Shown: positions 26,681-34,918 of the stretch, one piece after another
How the letters are laid out: each line of letters starts with the position of its first letter
Position numbering within the stretch: the stretch's first letter is position 1
DNA from: Teredinibacter turnerae
Lineage (GTDB): Bacteria; Pseudomonadota; Gammaproteobacteria; Pseudomonadales; Cellvibrionaceae
Reading direction: 5' to 3'
Length of the DNA: 64,000 nt
Assembly: GCF_037935975.1 (NCBI RefSeq)
Contig: NZ_CP149817.1
Coordinates: 1,922,001-1,986,000 of the forward strand
Made by a program: the position numbers and the translations under genes
The notes under the pieces: generated by a model
What the model was told of the DNA's origin: nothing
What the model saw: the letters and a program-made list of their open reading frames with translations, nothing else
Databases searched by the model: none

Positions 26681-26875
26681 TTATCTATCGCAGAGGTACA
26701 TCATCGACGGGAGGGTTGAAGGCCAACTGGTGATGGTTTACAGGGTTGCTTTTTGGCCACAAGATTGGGGTAATGTATGGCCTGCTGGCCAAACCAGCGC
26801 AAACTGACGATTTTGAACAGATCTGTATAGCTTGCGCGGCTTGACTGCGTTGGTTTAACAGGCCCTAAACACTAT

Positions 26876-27814
26876 TTAGTACGAGCTGATTAACTCCGGA
26901 TTATTGAGTATTTTTTCAATATCTGCATCTGAGTCATCAACAAACTGCTGTGATTCCACCAGGGCTTCCTGGGCGGACTTTTTATCGATGGCGATCAACC
27001 AGTTATAACTTGCGCGGTGGAGCCGTGTCGCAGCCTGGTAGCGGTAGTTTTGTTGCTCTACCTGTGCCAGATTGTGCGCTTTATTGAGAATGTCTGCGCT
27101 GCTGTCGGCGGCTTTTTTCCAGGCGTGCGCCGACATTTTGTGGCGAATACCCTTGGCGTAACCATAGCCAGCGTGTTCGTAGATATTCCCCGCCGCTTGC
27201 AGCAGGGCAATCGCCGTACTGTTTGCGTTTTCGCTGTCCGCGCTGTCCAGTAGTTTGTTGCCCATACTGGTGAGCTTGTCACTGACAGCTTCGGTATCTT
27301 CTGCAAAGTTTCGCCAGGATTGTTCTGTTTTTGCCCGGTTACCGCTGTCTTCCAAAATCGACACCATATTTTTTTGCAAATCGAACAGGGTATCCAGGTT
27401 AGCTTGTACGCGGTTAATCCGCTGCTGGGCGGGAGAATATTTTTGTTGCTTGATGTAGCGCTCTGTTATTTCAAGGTCCTGGTGCATTGACCAGTATATT
27501 GCCGCAAACTTATTGTTCAGCGTGCTAACAGAGTTGCTTTGTTCGACACTGGTGCGGCTGAGATCCAGCGATAGTGCTACGCGATTTGCGGCCGGGCCAT
27601 GTACCGAGCAGTATCCCAAAACCTTGCCTTGTTTGTCCCGGCAGGTGGCTTGTAAATTCTGCTGTTTAATTTTGCACACATCCTGCCACGCTGTGGACGG
27701 CAGTTTTGTGCAGTCGCAGTTAATGGTTTCGCAATTCAGTGTGTCGGCCCGAATGGATTGCGATAAGGTAATTGTCAATATTGCGGCGGGTAATGCGGCC
27801 AGTAATTTCTTCAT
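26876..27814 (-). CDS. Exported cysteine-containing helical protein, function unknown
   Basis: About 312 residues from the ATG at 27814, with a signal peptide (KKLLAALPAAILTITLSQSIRA). The mature N-terminus is cysteine-rich (six cysteines in the first 60 residues, including CETINCDCTKLP and CRDKQGKVLGYC), and the rest is predicted helical with repeated Ala, Gln and Asn. I do not recognise a family. It lies between imuB and dnaE2 on the same strand, 152 bp after imuB, where no other gene is expected, so it may be read through from the SOS-controlled imuAB promoter. Confidence 0.6.
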   Translation of the reverse strand: MKKLLAALPAAILTITLSQSIRADTLNCETINCDCTKLPSTAWQDVCKIKQQNLQATCRDKQGKVLGYCSVHGPAANRVALSLDLSRTSVEQSNSVSTLNNKFAAIYWSMHQDLEITERYIKQQKYSPAQQRINRVQANLDTLFDLQKNMVSILEDSGNRAKTEQSWRNFAEDTEAVSDKLTSMGNKLLDSADSENANSTAIALLQAAGNIYEHAGYGYAKGIRHKMSAHAWKKAADSSADILNKAHNLAQVEQQNYRYQAATRLHRASYNWLIAIDKKSAQEALVESQQFVDDSDADIEKILNNPELISSY

Positions 27815-27966
27815 AATTAAATGCCCCGAAGTTTCGTTGCACATCTTGTCTGGTCGTTCCCCCTAAGTTTACGTGCCCTTGTTGATACAGCAATGTGTCA
27901 CGGGTATATCTTTTTTTCAGTAGCGGTTTTCTACTCATAACCAAAGCGATGTTTGCTGTCTATTTA

Positions 27967-29508
27967 TCAGGAAAAAATACCCTGCACCAACCACTGTCGG
28001 CGGTGTAAGTCGTAAAAAATCCACAATCGCAGGCCGTCTTCTCTGGCGGCAATAAAATAATCCCGTGCTGTTTGCTGCTGCCACCAGTTGCCCTCGATAC
28101 GTTCTGGCCCCTGCAGCAATGTGATGGTTCCTCGCCAGTGCAGGCGCTGCTGTTTTTCCTGAATTGGCTGAGGTTTATCAAACAGCCAGCTGGGGCGTGG
28201 AGCGTGTGGTAAATGGGGGGTGGATGTTTGCTGCTCCAAAGGTGCTTTCGCACTGCTCAGTTCTGGAATATGCGTATCTTTGTACGCGACTTTAAACAGC
28301 GCCCGGTCTCCCAGGCGGGCCTTTAACTTTGCGGTCACAATGGCAAAATCGTGAGCCATTTCCCGGGCGTTGCTCTCGTGTTGAGTAAACCCCAGCGGGT
28401 CTGTGTTCGGTGTATGTTTGAAGGTGTCACGGCAGATCAGCTCTACGGTATCCACCTCAAAACTCAGTGTCTGGGTTTCCAATTGAATGCGGCTTAACTC
28501 AAGCAGGAGCGCTGCGTTGTTCTGGGCGTGGCTGCTGTGTACATTGAATGTTTGTTTGTTGTGACAAATATCGAACAATAGCCACTCAATTTTCTGGCAC
28601 TGCAACTGTTGGCTGTTGAGATAGCGCTGCAAGTTGTTCAGCAAATATTCCATGGGTTGCAGTAATTGTTCAGCCGTTTGTAATGGATAGTCGAACTGAA
28701 TGCTGTCGTAAAAAAACTGCTCCGGCTGGTATTGGGGCAAGGGTGTCGCGAACAGGCGTGTTTGCCGGAGGTTGTGCTCAATGCCCAGCACATGGCTAAG
28801 AAGGTCGCAGAATTCGCCACCCCAACGGCGGCGGAGGCTGGATGTGTTTTGCTTGCCAATTTGCCGGGTTAAATCCGCTATCGTATTAAATCCGGATTTT
28901 TCCAGATCATCGATTCGATTTTGCAGTTGTATGTAAGGCAGTTGCGCACAGTGGCACTCACCTAGATGACGCACCGGCATAGCGTCCAGTTGCTCAATAA
29001 ATTGCGACTGGGTGTAGTGCCGGATGGGTTGTGCTGTTGGCGACCAGCTCAGTAGCCAGGCGCATAAGTCGGTGTGACCGAAACCGAGCGCTAATTCGTA
29101 CCCTGTGTCAGCGAGATTCTCCTTCAATTGCTCGACCAGTGTTGTCAGGCCTTTAAACAGCAGCAGGCTGCGGGATATCTCTGCCAAAATACCGGCTTGT
29201 AAGTGGGCCGCCGGATGCAGCGGTGTCAGGTGCGGAGTAAACATATACAGGCGATTAGCAAGGGCGTTAAGCGCGGCTGTTTCCAGTGCGAAGTCGCGCT
29301 CAACCTGCTGATGTTGACCGAGCAGTTGTGCAGTGGCTGCGGGCATACCAGCACGGATACCATCGGCAACTGCCGGTTTTGACGCACACAGAACCCGCTG
29401 TTTTTGCGTTATCAGCGCGTGGTCAGTCTGGTGTTTAAAGCCAAACACTTCCAGAGGCAGGTAGGGAAGGCGAACCGCCAACCATAGACTTTTTGACGAT
29501 AGGGCCAT
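27967..29508 (-). CDS. imuB: ImuB, catalytically inactive Y-family polymerase homologue
   Basis: A 513-residue protein starting SKSLWLAVRLPYLPLEVF and containing the Y-family fold (LLFKGLTTLVEQLKENLADTGYELALGFGHT, RWGGEFCDLLSHVLG). The catalytic aspartate/glutamate residues of active Y polymerases are not present, as is normal for ImuB. It is the scaffold of the ImuA-ImuB-DnaE2 mutasome that brings DnaE2 to the sliding clamp. It follows imuA by about 31 bp. I use the ATG at 29508; a GTG at 29517 is possible. Confidence 0.9.
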   Translation of the reverse strand: MALSSKSLWLAVRLPYLPLEVFGFKHQTDHALITQKQRVLCASKPAVADGIRAGMPAATAQLLGQHQQVERDFALETAALNALANRLYMFTPHLTPLHPAAHLQAGILAEISRSLLLFKGLTTLVEQLKENLADTGYELALGFGHTDLCAWLLSWSPTAQPIRHYTQSQFIEQLDAMPVRHLGECHCAQLPYIQLQNRIDDLEKSGFNTIADLTRQIGKQNTSSLRRRWGGEFCDLLSHVLGIEHNLRQTRLFATPLPQYQPEQFFYDSIQFDYPLQTAEQLLQPMEYLLNNLQRYLNSQQLQCQKIEWLLFDICHNKQTFNVHSSHAQNNAALLLELSRIQLETQTLSFEVDTVELICRDTFKHTPNTDPLGFTQHESNAREMAHDFAIVTAKLKARLGDRALFKVAYKDTHIPELSSAKAPLEQQTSTPHLPHAPRPSWLFDKPQPIQEKQQRLHWRGTITLLQGPERIEGNWWQQQTARDYFIAAREDGLRLWIFYDLHRRQWLVQGIFS

Positions 29509-29539
29509 GGGCGTCACCGAACAGTTTCAGGTATCAGGC

Positions 29540-30361
29540 CTAGCCCGCGCTGCGCTTAACTTTGAGCGGTCGCCCGCGATTAATACGCAATGCCAGTACA
29601 TTGCGACGGGGTTGATAAGGCGCAAATACCTGATCGTTGGCCACATTGGGAGAAACGGGCGTGTCTTCCAGCTGGCGGTGTGGTTTGTAAGCTTGTGTAT
29701 AGTCCGGCAGCGGCAAATCGATGGCTGAAGAACCTGGCCTTAGCTGGCCCCGCTGCTTGAGGATATGCACTTGTAAATGCTGTGAGTTCAGGCTCATCGT
29801 TAGGCGTAATGAGGCGGGCGAACTTTCCTGACGTTGCCGGTTGTGACGAAAAAGCAGGTAAACGCCTGAGCCATCGGCCGTTGCCAGCTGACATTTGCGC
29901 AATTCGGTGTAAGTTAACGCCTGCTTGGGTTGCCAGGCCATAAGCAGCGCACAACTAGAGGCGCGCGCCAGTTCTACGAAACTGGCAATAAAATCATTTT
30001 TTGCCGTAATTTGTACCACCACTAACTGCTCCAGGGGGATACCGCTGAAGAGCATGCCCTGAGAAAAGGGCAGTGCAGGTGGGTTAAGTAGCACAATATA
30101 ACCGTGGGGCTGCCTCTGTAATAGGTACTGGGCGCAAGGGGCTGTAAGCAGCCAGTCGCCGTGCCCGGCAGAGGGCTGGCATACTTCAATAAGGCTGGAC
30201 AGGGGCCAGCCGTTGTTGAGTAACGCGCTATTAAGCTGCGGGTAGCCCGTATCGATAGCATCTTGCGAAATAAAGTATTGCGAATGTCCCCGCCACACAT
30301 CCCCGCGTTGAAGCAGTTGCTCCAATGTCGCTGGCGGCGGGGTTGTGCGGTCTGTAGACAT
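29540..30361 (-). CDS. imuA: ImuA, RecA-like SOS mutasome protein
   Basis: A 273-residue RecA/SulA-related protein. Recognisable segments are GWPLSSLIEVCQPSAGHGDWLL, GYIVLLNPPALPFSQGM and SSCALLMAWQPKQALTYTELRKCQLA. It is first in the imuA-imuB operon and supports DnaE2-dependent mutagenesis. A perfect LexA box lies immediately upstream. An in-frame ATG at 30373 would add four residues. Confidence 0.88.
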   Translation of the reverse strand: MSTDRTTPPPATLEQLLQRGDVWRGHSQYFISQDAIDTGYPQLNSALLNNGWPLSSLIEVCQPSAGHGDWLLTAPCAQYLLQRQPHGYIVLLNPPALPFSQGMLFSGIPLEQLVVVQITAKNDFIASFVELARASSCALLMAWQPKQALTYTELRKCQLATADGSGVYLLFRHNRQRQESSPASLRLTMSLNSQHLQVHILKQRGQLRPGSSAIDLPLPDYTQAYKPHRQLEDTPVSPNVANDQVFAPYQPRRNVLALRINRGRPLKVKRSAG

Positions 30362-30377
30362 GGCTGCCCTCAAAAAA

Positions 30378-30393
30378 CTGTATTAATATACAG
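30378..30393. promoter_or_regulatory. LexA (SOS) box upstream of imuA
   Basis: CTGTATTAATATACAG followed by TA is a perfect CTGT-N8-ACAG operator 17 bp before the imuA ATG. It shares its centre and flanks with the dnaE2 box, so both transcripts should be induced by DNA damage. Confidence 0.92.
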
Positions 30394-30519
30394 TATACTG
30401 AAGGGCGGTTTATGGCAAGTTAGAATTTTGTCTGGCAGGGTGAAATATAATGGCCGCCATAATTAGGCTTGTGTTCTCGCATACGCAGCCACTGTCAGCG
30501 CCAATATAGGAATAACATC

Positions 30520-31410
30520 ATGACAAAACTCCTCGGAGGGGTGGAAGCGGGCGGTACTAAGTTCGTCTGCGCCGTAGGTACTGGGCCGTCCGATATACAC
30601 GAGACCCGATTCGCAACAACCAGCCCTGGCGAGACGTTGCAACGCGTGTTGGCATTTTTTTCGCCTTATAAGTCAGAGTTGGTAGCGCTGGGAATAGGTG
30701 CCTTCGGCCCGCTGGATCTACGTCAGGAGTCGCCAACTTACGGTTTTATTACATCTACTCCCAAGCCTGGATGGCAAAATACGGATATTGCCGGTGTTCT
30801 TGCCCGTGAACTCCAGGTGCCTGTGGCGCTGGATACCGATGTAAACGCTGCAGCGTTGGCAGAAGGGCGCTGGGGTGCTGCCAGAGGTTTGAGTGATTAT
30901 TTGTATATCACGGTTGGCACTGGAGTTGGCGGAGGTATAGTGAGTGGTGGCCGCTTGGTGCATGGGCTGGTACATCCTGAATTGGGGCACTGTCTGTTGC
31001 CAAAGCATCGCGATGATACTTTTGTGGGCAGTTGTCCGTACCATGGTGACCGCTGCTTTGAAGGTTTGGCCAGCGGGCCTGCGCTCGCCGCCCGCTGGGG
31101 GGGTGACCCTGCAGCATTGCCTGCCGATCACCAAGCCTGGGATATACAAGCGTTTTACATGGGGGTTGCGATAGCGAACTGTGTGTGCACCTTGTCACCT
31201 GAGCGCGTTATTTTGGGGGGTGGTGTAATGGCGCAGCCACAGATGTTGGGCAAAGTTCAAACGGCGACGGCTGGCTATTTAAACGGTTATGTGCGGCACC
31301 CGGCGATCGAAGAAAATATTGAAAGCTATATTGTATTGCCGGAATTGGGCAATCAGGCTGGCGTGGCAGGTGCGCTCGCGCTTGCCCGGCAAAAAACTGA
31401 GGAAGGGTGA
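30520..31410 (+). CDS. ROK family sugar kinase (fructokinase-like)
   Basis: A 296-residue kinase. The start is LLGGVEAGGTKFVCAVGTG (ATP-binding), the catalytic region reads ALDTDVNAAALAEGRWGAA, and a zinc-binding cluster follows (HPELGHCLLPKHRDDTFVGSCPYHGDRCFEGLASGPAL). This zinc pattern and the N-terminus are typical of ROK fructokinases. I chose the ATG at 30520 with its AGGAAT ribosome site. The stop overlaps the start of the DsbA-fold gene. Confidence 0.88.
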   Translation: MTKLLGGVEAGGTKFVCAVGTGPSDIHETRFATTSPGETLQRVLAFFSPYKSELVALGIGAFGPLDLRQESPTYGFITSTPKPGWQNTDIAGVLARELQVPVALDTDVNAAALAEGRWGAARGLSDYLYITVGTGVGGGIVSGGRLVHGLVHPELGHCLLPKHRDDTFVGSCPYHGDRCFEGLASGPALAARWGGDPAALPADHQAWDIQAFYMGVAIANCVCTLSPERVILGGGVMAQPQMLGKVQTATAGYLNGYVRHPAIEENIESYIVLPELGNQAGVAGALALARQKTEEG

Positions 31411-32081
31411 TGTCACGAATTCAAATAGACCATTATTCCGATGTGCTGTGCATTTGGGCATATGCTTCTCAGGTACGCGTTGATGAGTTGATAGCGGATT
31501 TTGGTGACCGTGTTAGTGTGCGCTTTCATTTTTTCCCTGTATTTGGTGATGTGCCGGGCAAAATGGCGAAAAGCTGGGATCACCGCGGTGGTTTAAGGGC
31601 GTATGGCAAGCATGTACTGTCGGTGGCCGAAAAATTCGAGCACATACGCGTGAACGAAAATGTATGGCTTGAAAACACGCCGCAGTCTTCGATGCCCGCG
31701 CATGTCTTTCTCGCGGCTGCGCAATTGTTGGAAGAGGCCGGTCAGGTTGCCGCGGGAGCAATGCAGCGTTATATGTGTGCTCTGCGCCGAGCATTTTTTG
31801 TGGATATCCGGGATATTTCGCGTCGCGAGGCGTTAATTGCGGTAGCGGAAGCGGAAAATTTACCCGTGGCGGCATTACTGGCTGCAGTCGACGATGGCCG
31901 TGCTCATGCTCTTAGCAGTCGCAATCACCAGCAGGCGATAGAACAGGGTATAAACTCCAGCCCAACGCTGATATTTAACGAAGGGCGGCAAAAGCTCTCT
32001 GGTAACGTGGGTTATCGTATTATTGAAGCCAACATTCGAGAGCTGCTGGAGAACCCCGCCGGACAGTTATCCTGGTGTTAG
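31410..32081 (+). CDS. DsbA-fold oxidoreductase/isomerase-like protein
   Basis: A 223-residue cytoplasmic protein (no signal peptide) of the DsbA/HCCA-isomerase group: RIQIDHYSDVLCIWAYASQVRVDEL at the N-terminus and a thioredoxin-fold cis-proline region INSSPTLIFNEGRQKLSGNVGYR. The usual CxxC is reduced to a single cysteine (CIWA), suggesting a glutathione-dependent isomerase or transferase rather than a disulfide oxidase. Its ATG overlaps the ROK kinase stop (TGATG), so translation is coupled. Confidence 0.8.
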   Translation: MSRIQIDHYSDVLCIWAYASQVRVDELIADFGDRVSVRFHFFPVFGDVPGKMAKSWDHRGGLRAYGKHVLSVAEKFEHIRVNENVWLENTPQSSMPAHVFLAAAQLLEEAGQVAAGAMQRYMCALRRAFFVDIRDISRREALIAVAEAENLPVAALLAAVDDGRAHALSSRNHQQAIEQGINSSPTLIFNEGRQKLSGNVGYRIIEANIRELLENPAGQLSWC

Positions 32082-32185
32082 ATCGTATATTCAGACATAA
32101 TCTAACGTTGTAATAGCTTTGTCATATTTGTCTCATATACCTGTCATTGTTGGGGGATAACCTCGGTGCAAATGGAGGGTGCCGT

Positions 32186-32698
32186 ATGCGTTTGCTGCAA
32201 AATATACATCAATTCGATCTAGTTACGTTTGACTGGTGCTTACGCCGCAAGCGACGCGATCTGGCTGTGCGTTTGAGCCGGTACATATCCTTTACCGCCG
32301 ATGGCCCAATGTATGTGGTGATTGGCGTTCTGTTTATGCTTCAGCAAGATTGGCATATGGCAAAACTGCTTGCTATGGCATTTTTGATTGAGCGCAGTTT
32401 GTACTTCATATTCAAGTCTCTCTTCCGCCGCAACCGTCCTGCTGCGGCGATACCCGGGTTTGAAAGCGCTATTGTTCCGTCGGATCAATTCAGTTTTCCC
32501 TCCGGACACACTTCTGCGGCGTTTCTCATGGCTTGCGCAATGTCGTTTGCGTTTCCCTGGATGGTGTGGTTCGTTTACCCTTGGGCTGCCAGTGTTGGCG
32601 CTGCGCGCGTGATGTTGGGAGTGCATTTCCCCACCGATGTTATGGCCGGCGCACTTTTAGGCCACACTATCTGCCTGGTGCTGATAGATCTTATTTGA
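32186..32698 (+). CDS. PAP2-family membrane phosphatase
   Basis: A 170-residue inner-membrane protein with the three acid-phosphatase motifs in order: KSLFRRNRP, PSGHTSAAF, and the third around RVMLGVHFPTDVMAG. Several hydrophobic helices surround them. Likely substrates are phosphatidic acid, lipid pyrophosphates or related lipids. I chose the ATG at 32186, preceded by GGAGG; an upstream ATG at 32147 lacks a ribosome site. It stands 31 bp before a glycosyltransferase gene, hinting at envelope glycolipid work. Confidence 0.87.
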   Translation: MRLLQNIHQFDLVTFDWCLRRKRRDLAVRLSRYISFTADGPMYVVIGVLFMLQQDWHMAKLLAMAFLIERSLYFIFKSLFRRNRPAAAIPGFESAIVPSDQFSFPSGHTSAAFLMACAMSFAFPWMVWFVYPWAASVGAARVMLGVHFPTDVMAGALLGHTICLVLIDLI

Positions 32699-32729
32699 GA
32701 AAACTGAACATAAAAGAGCAACAACATAA

Positions 32730-33821
32730 ATGAAAATTCTTTTTGGTGTCCAGGGAACTGGTAACGGCCATATAAGCCGTGCGCGCGCTCTGAACAAATA
32801 CTTAAAGGCCGATGGTATAAACGTGGATTACATTTTTTCCGGCCGCGAGCGCGACAAGTATTTTGACATGGAAGAGTTTGGAGACTGGCGATGTTATCGC
32901 GGGCTCACCTTTGTTCATGATTCCGGCAATGTAAAAATATTCCGTACTTTTCAAGAAGCCAGCCTGCGCCAACTGATGCGGGATATTCGCACGCTGGACG
33001 TTGAGCAATACGATTTGATTATAACCGATTTCGAGCCAGTGACTGCCTGGGCGGCGCGGCGCGCAGGAAAAACCTGCCTCGGTATTGGCCATCAGTACGC
33101 GTTTAAATACGATGTGCCCCGCCGTGGCGATAACTTTGTCGGCAAGAAAATCATGGAGTATTTTGCTCCAGTGGAAGAAAGTTTAGGGCTGCACTGGCAC
33201 CACTTTAACCAGCCGATACTGCCCCCGATTGTCGATATCGACCATATATCCGACCCGGTTGATGAAAAGAAAATTCTCGTTTATCTGGGGTTTGAAGAAA
33301 CACACGACGTTATCCAGTTGCTTGAACCGTTCAAGGATTTCACGTTTGTTTATTACGGACCTTTCGATCAATATGAGAGCTTGGGCCATATTAAATTAAA
33401 GCCACTTTCGCGCGATGGTTTTAAATATGACCTCGCCACGTCTGCGGGTGTGATTTGCAATGCGGGGTTTGAATTGTCAAGTGAAGCCCTGCATATGGGC
33501 AAAAAATTGTTGGTGAAACCACTGCTGGGGCAGTTGGAGCAGCTATCTAACGCAGAGGCCATGAGCCGATTGAATCTGGCTATGACGATGGATTATCTCG
33601 ATGGCAACATCGTTTCTCAGTGGCTGCACAATTTTTCCGGGCGCCATGTGGCTTACCCGAATGTGGCGAAGGCTATAGCGCAGTGGATTGGCAATAAAGG
33701 TTGGGAACATCCGGGGTCAAAAGCGGACTTGGTTGAGAGCTTGTGGCAAGCTGTAGACGCAAACGGCCTGGAGAGTTTCAGCACCAACCCTACGCCTGTT
33801 CCCCTTGCGGAAACCGCATGA
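32730..33821 (+). CDS. Glycosyltransferase of the MurG-like/Glyco_trans_1_3 group
   Basis: A 363-residue cytoplasmic protein with a GT-B fold: KILFGVQGTGNGHISRARAL at the start, YDLIITDFEPVTAWAARRAG, and an acceptor/donor region with CNAGFELSSEALHMGKKLLVKP. These features match the family related to MJ1255 and UDP-glycosyltransferases. The acceptor is unknown; the PAP2 phosphatase upstream suggests envelope glycolipids. Confidence 0.82.
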   Translation: MKILFGVQGTGNGHISRARALNKYLKADGINVDYIFSGRERDKYFDMEEFGDWRCYRGLTFVHDSGNVKIFRTFQEASLRQLMRDIRTLDVEQYDLIITDFEPVTAWAARRAGKTCLGIGHQYAFKYDVPRRGDNFVGKKIMEYFAPVEESLGLHWHHFNQPILPPIVDIDHISDPVDEKKILVYLGFEETHDVIQLLEPFKDFTFVYYGPFDQYESLGHIKLKPLSRDGFKYDLATSAGVICNAGFELSSEALHMGKKLLVKPLLGQLEQLSNAEAMSRLNLAMTMDYLDGNIVSQWLHNFSGRHVAYPNVAKAIAQWIGNKGWEHPGSKADLVESLWQAVDANGLESFSTNPTPVPLAETA

Positions 33822-33842
33822 GGTTGCCAGGGTTAACAGGCC

Positions 33843-34355
33843 CTAAAAAAGCTCTGCTTCGTTTGGTGTAAATAAATTACTCTTCTCTTCATGGTGGTAG
33901 GTGGTGATATCGGCTTCAATTTTTGACAGTCGATCAAGCACTTCGTCACTGGCCTTCTCCATCTCTTCCAGCGATAGAAACGCACTTTCAATCTCTTTGG
34001 CTTCTGCTTGGCGCAGCGCGCTGATACCCGCTTGATGAACGCGTTTGTGAGGCGTTTCCAGCGTTTTAAAGGAGCCAAAATTGCGATAGAACTTTCCGCC
34101 ATCGCCTTCGTAGTACCACTTGCCCAAACGACATTGCGTGTGATCTGCAAATGACTCCAGCGGTGCGTCCGACTTCCCCCAAATGCATTTATACACCTCT
34201 GTTTTCCACACCAGGTGATCGAGTTTGACGGTTTGAATAAATGCGCGTTCAGCAGAAACAGAGATGGTGGTCGCCATGTTTTGCGCGTGTTGAGTGAATT
34301 CATCAACGATATTTGGGGTACTGAGTAAAAATGGGTATTTTATCTCGTGAAACAT
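33843..34355 (-). CDS. Stand-alone CZB (chemoreceptor zinc-binding) protein
   Basis: A 170-residue soluble protein with a CZB domain: the conserved histidine in TVKLDHLVWKTEVYKCIWG, cysteine in HTQCRLGKWYYEGDG and histidines in ETPHKRVHQAG are the expected 3His/1Cys zinc ligands. CZB domains usually sit at the C-terminus of chemoreceptors or on diguanylate cyclases; here it stands alone with a helical tail rich in Glu. It may tune chemotaxis in response to zinc or hypochlorite. It is the last clearly chromosomal gene before the mobile region. Confidence 0.85.
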   Translation of the reverse strand: MFHEIKYPFLLSTPNIVDEFTQHAQNMATTISVSAERAFIQTVKLDHLVWKTEVYKCIWGKSDAPLESFADHTQCRLGKWYYEGDGGKFYRNFGSFKTLETPHKRVHQAGISALRQAEAKEIESAFLSLEEMEKASDEVLDRLSKIEADITTYHHEEKSNLFTPNEAELF

Positions 34356-34918
34356 TTTTTCTTCCCTGGAACCCCCATGATAGCTGGGTTCGCCGAGATT
34401 CTCCCCAGAGGATGAGCAGCTTGAGAACGGGTGTCTGGCGCCATTTTCTTTGTATCCTCGTTCATTGATAACTGTTTAAAGATCAACAGTAACCTTCTTC
34501 ACTCCAAGGTACAAAGTACCGTTCATTTCAGGCGGTCTACGAACCATCAGTGTACCTACCGCTGATCGACAAAACTAATAACTGATTCAGGATCAGCCTA
34601 CCGAGCAGTTGGTACTGTTTTATTTGCCTTCTAAGCGGTGACAGCAGGTGAGGGGGGCTAACTGAATCAGTATCTTCCCGTTACGGTTCATGGGCACTGG
34701 ACTATTACCACCCTAGCAGTTCGAATTGTGTCAAGCATAAGTCATGATCAGCAATTGATCGATTAGAAGCTTCGCTAAATAGTAGCTTGTTCAGCCATAT
34801 CCATTATCTGTGCAAAAAACAGCAGTTAAGTCTCTAATATGACCGATCTTGATTGCTTTGAGCGTATAAAGCACACACAATGGATGTTTTTTGTGCTTTA
34901 TATTTCGAGGGGGCTTGC
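34356..34918. other. Non-coding left flank of the Tn3-family element
   Basis: About 560 bp without a gene between the CZB gene and the transposase. It contains two copies of CTGA(T/A)TCAG at 34582-34590 and 34662-34670 inside a 16-bp direct repeat (34579-34594 and 34659-34674, two mismatches), spaced exactly 80 bp. A GGGGGG run lies just before the second copy. This is where the transposon end and a resolution or regulatory site would be expected. No 38-bp terminal inverted repeat could be paired by eye. Confidence 0.5.
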
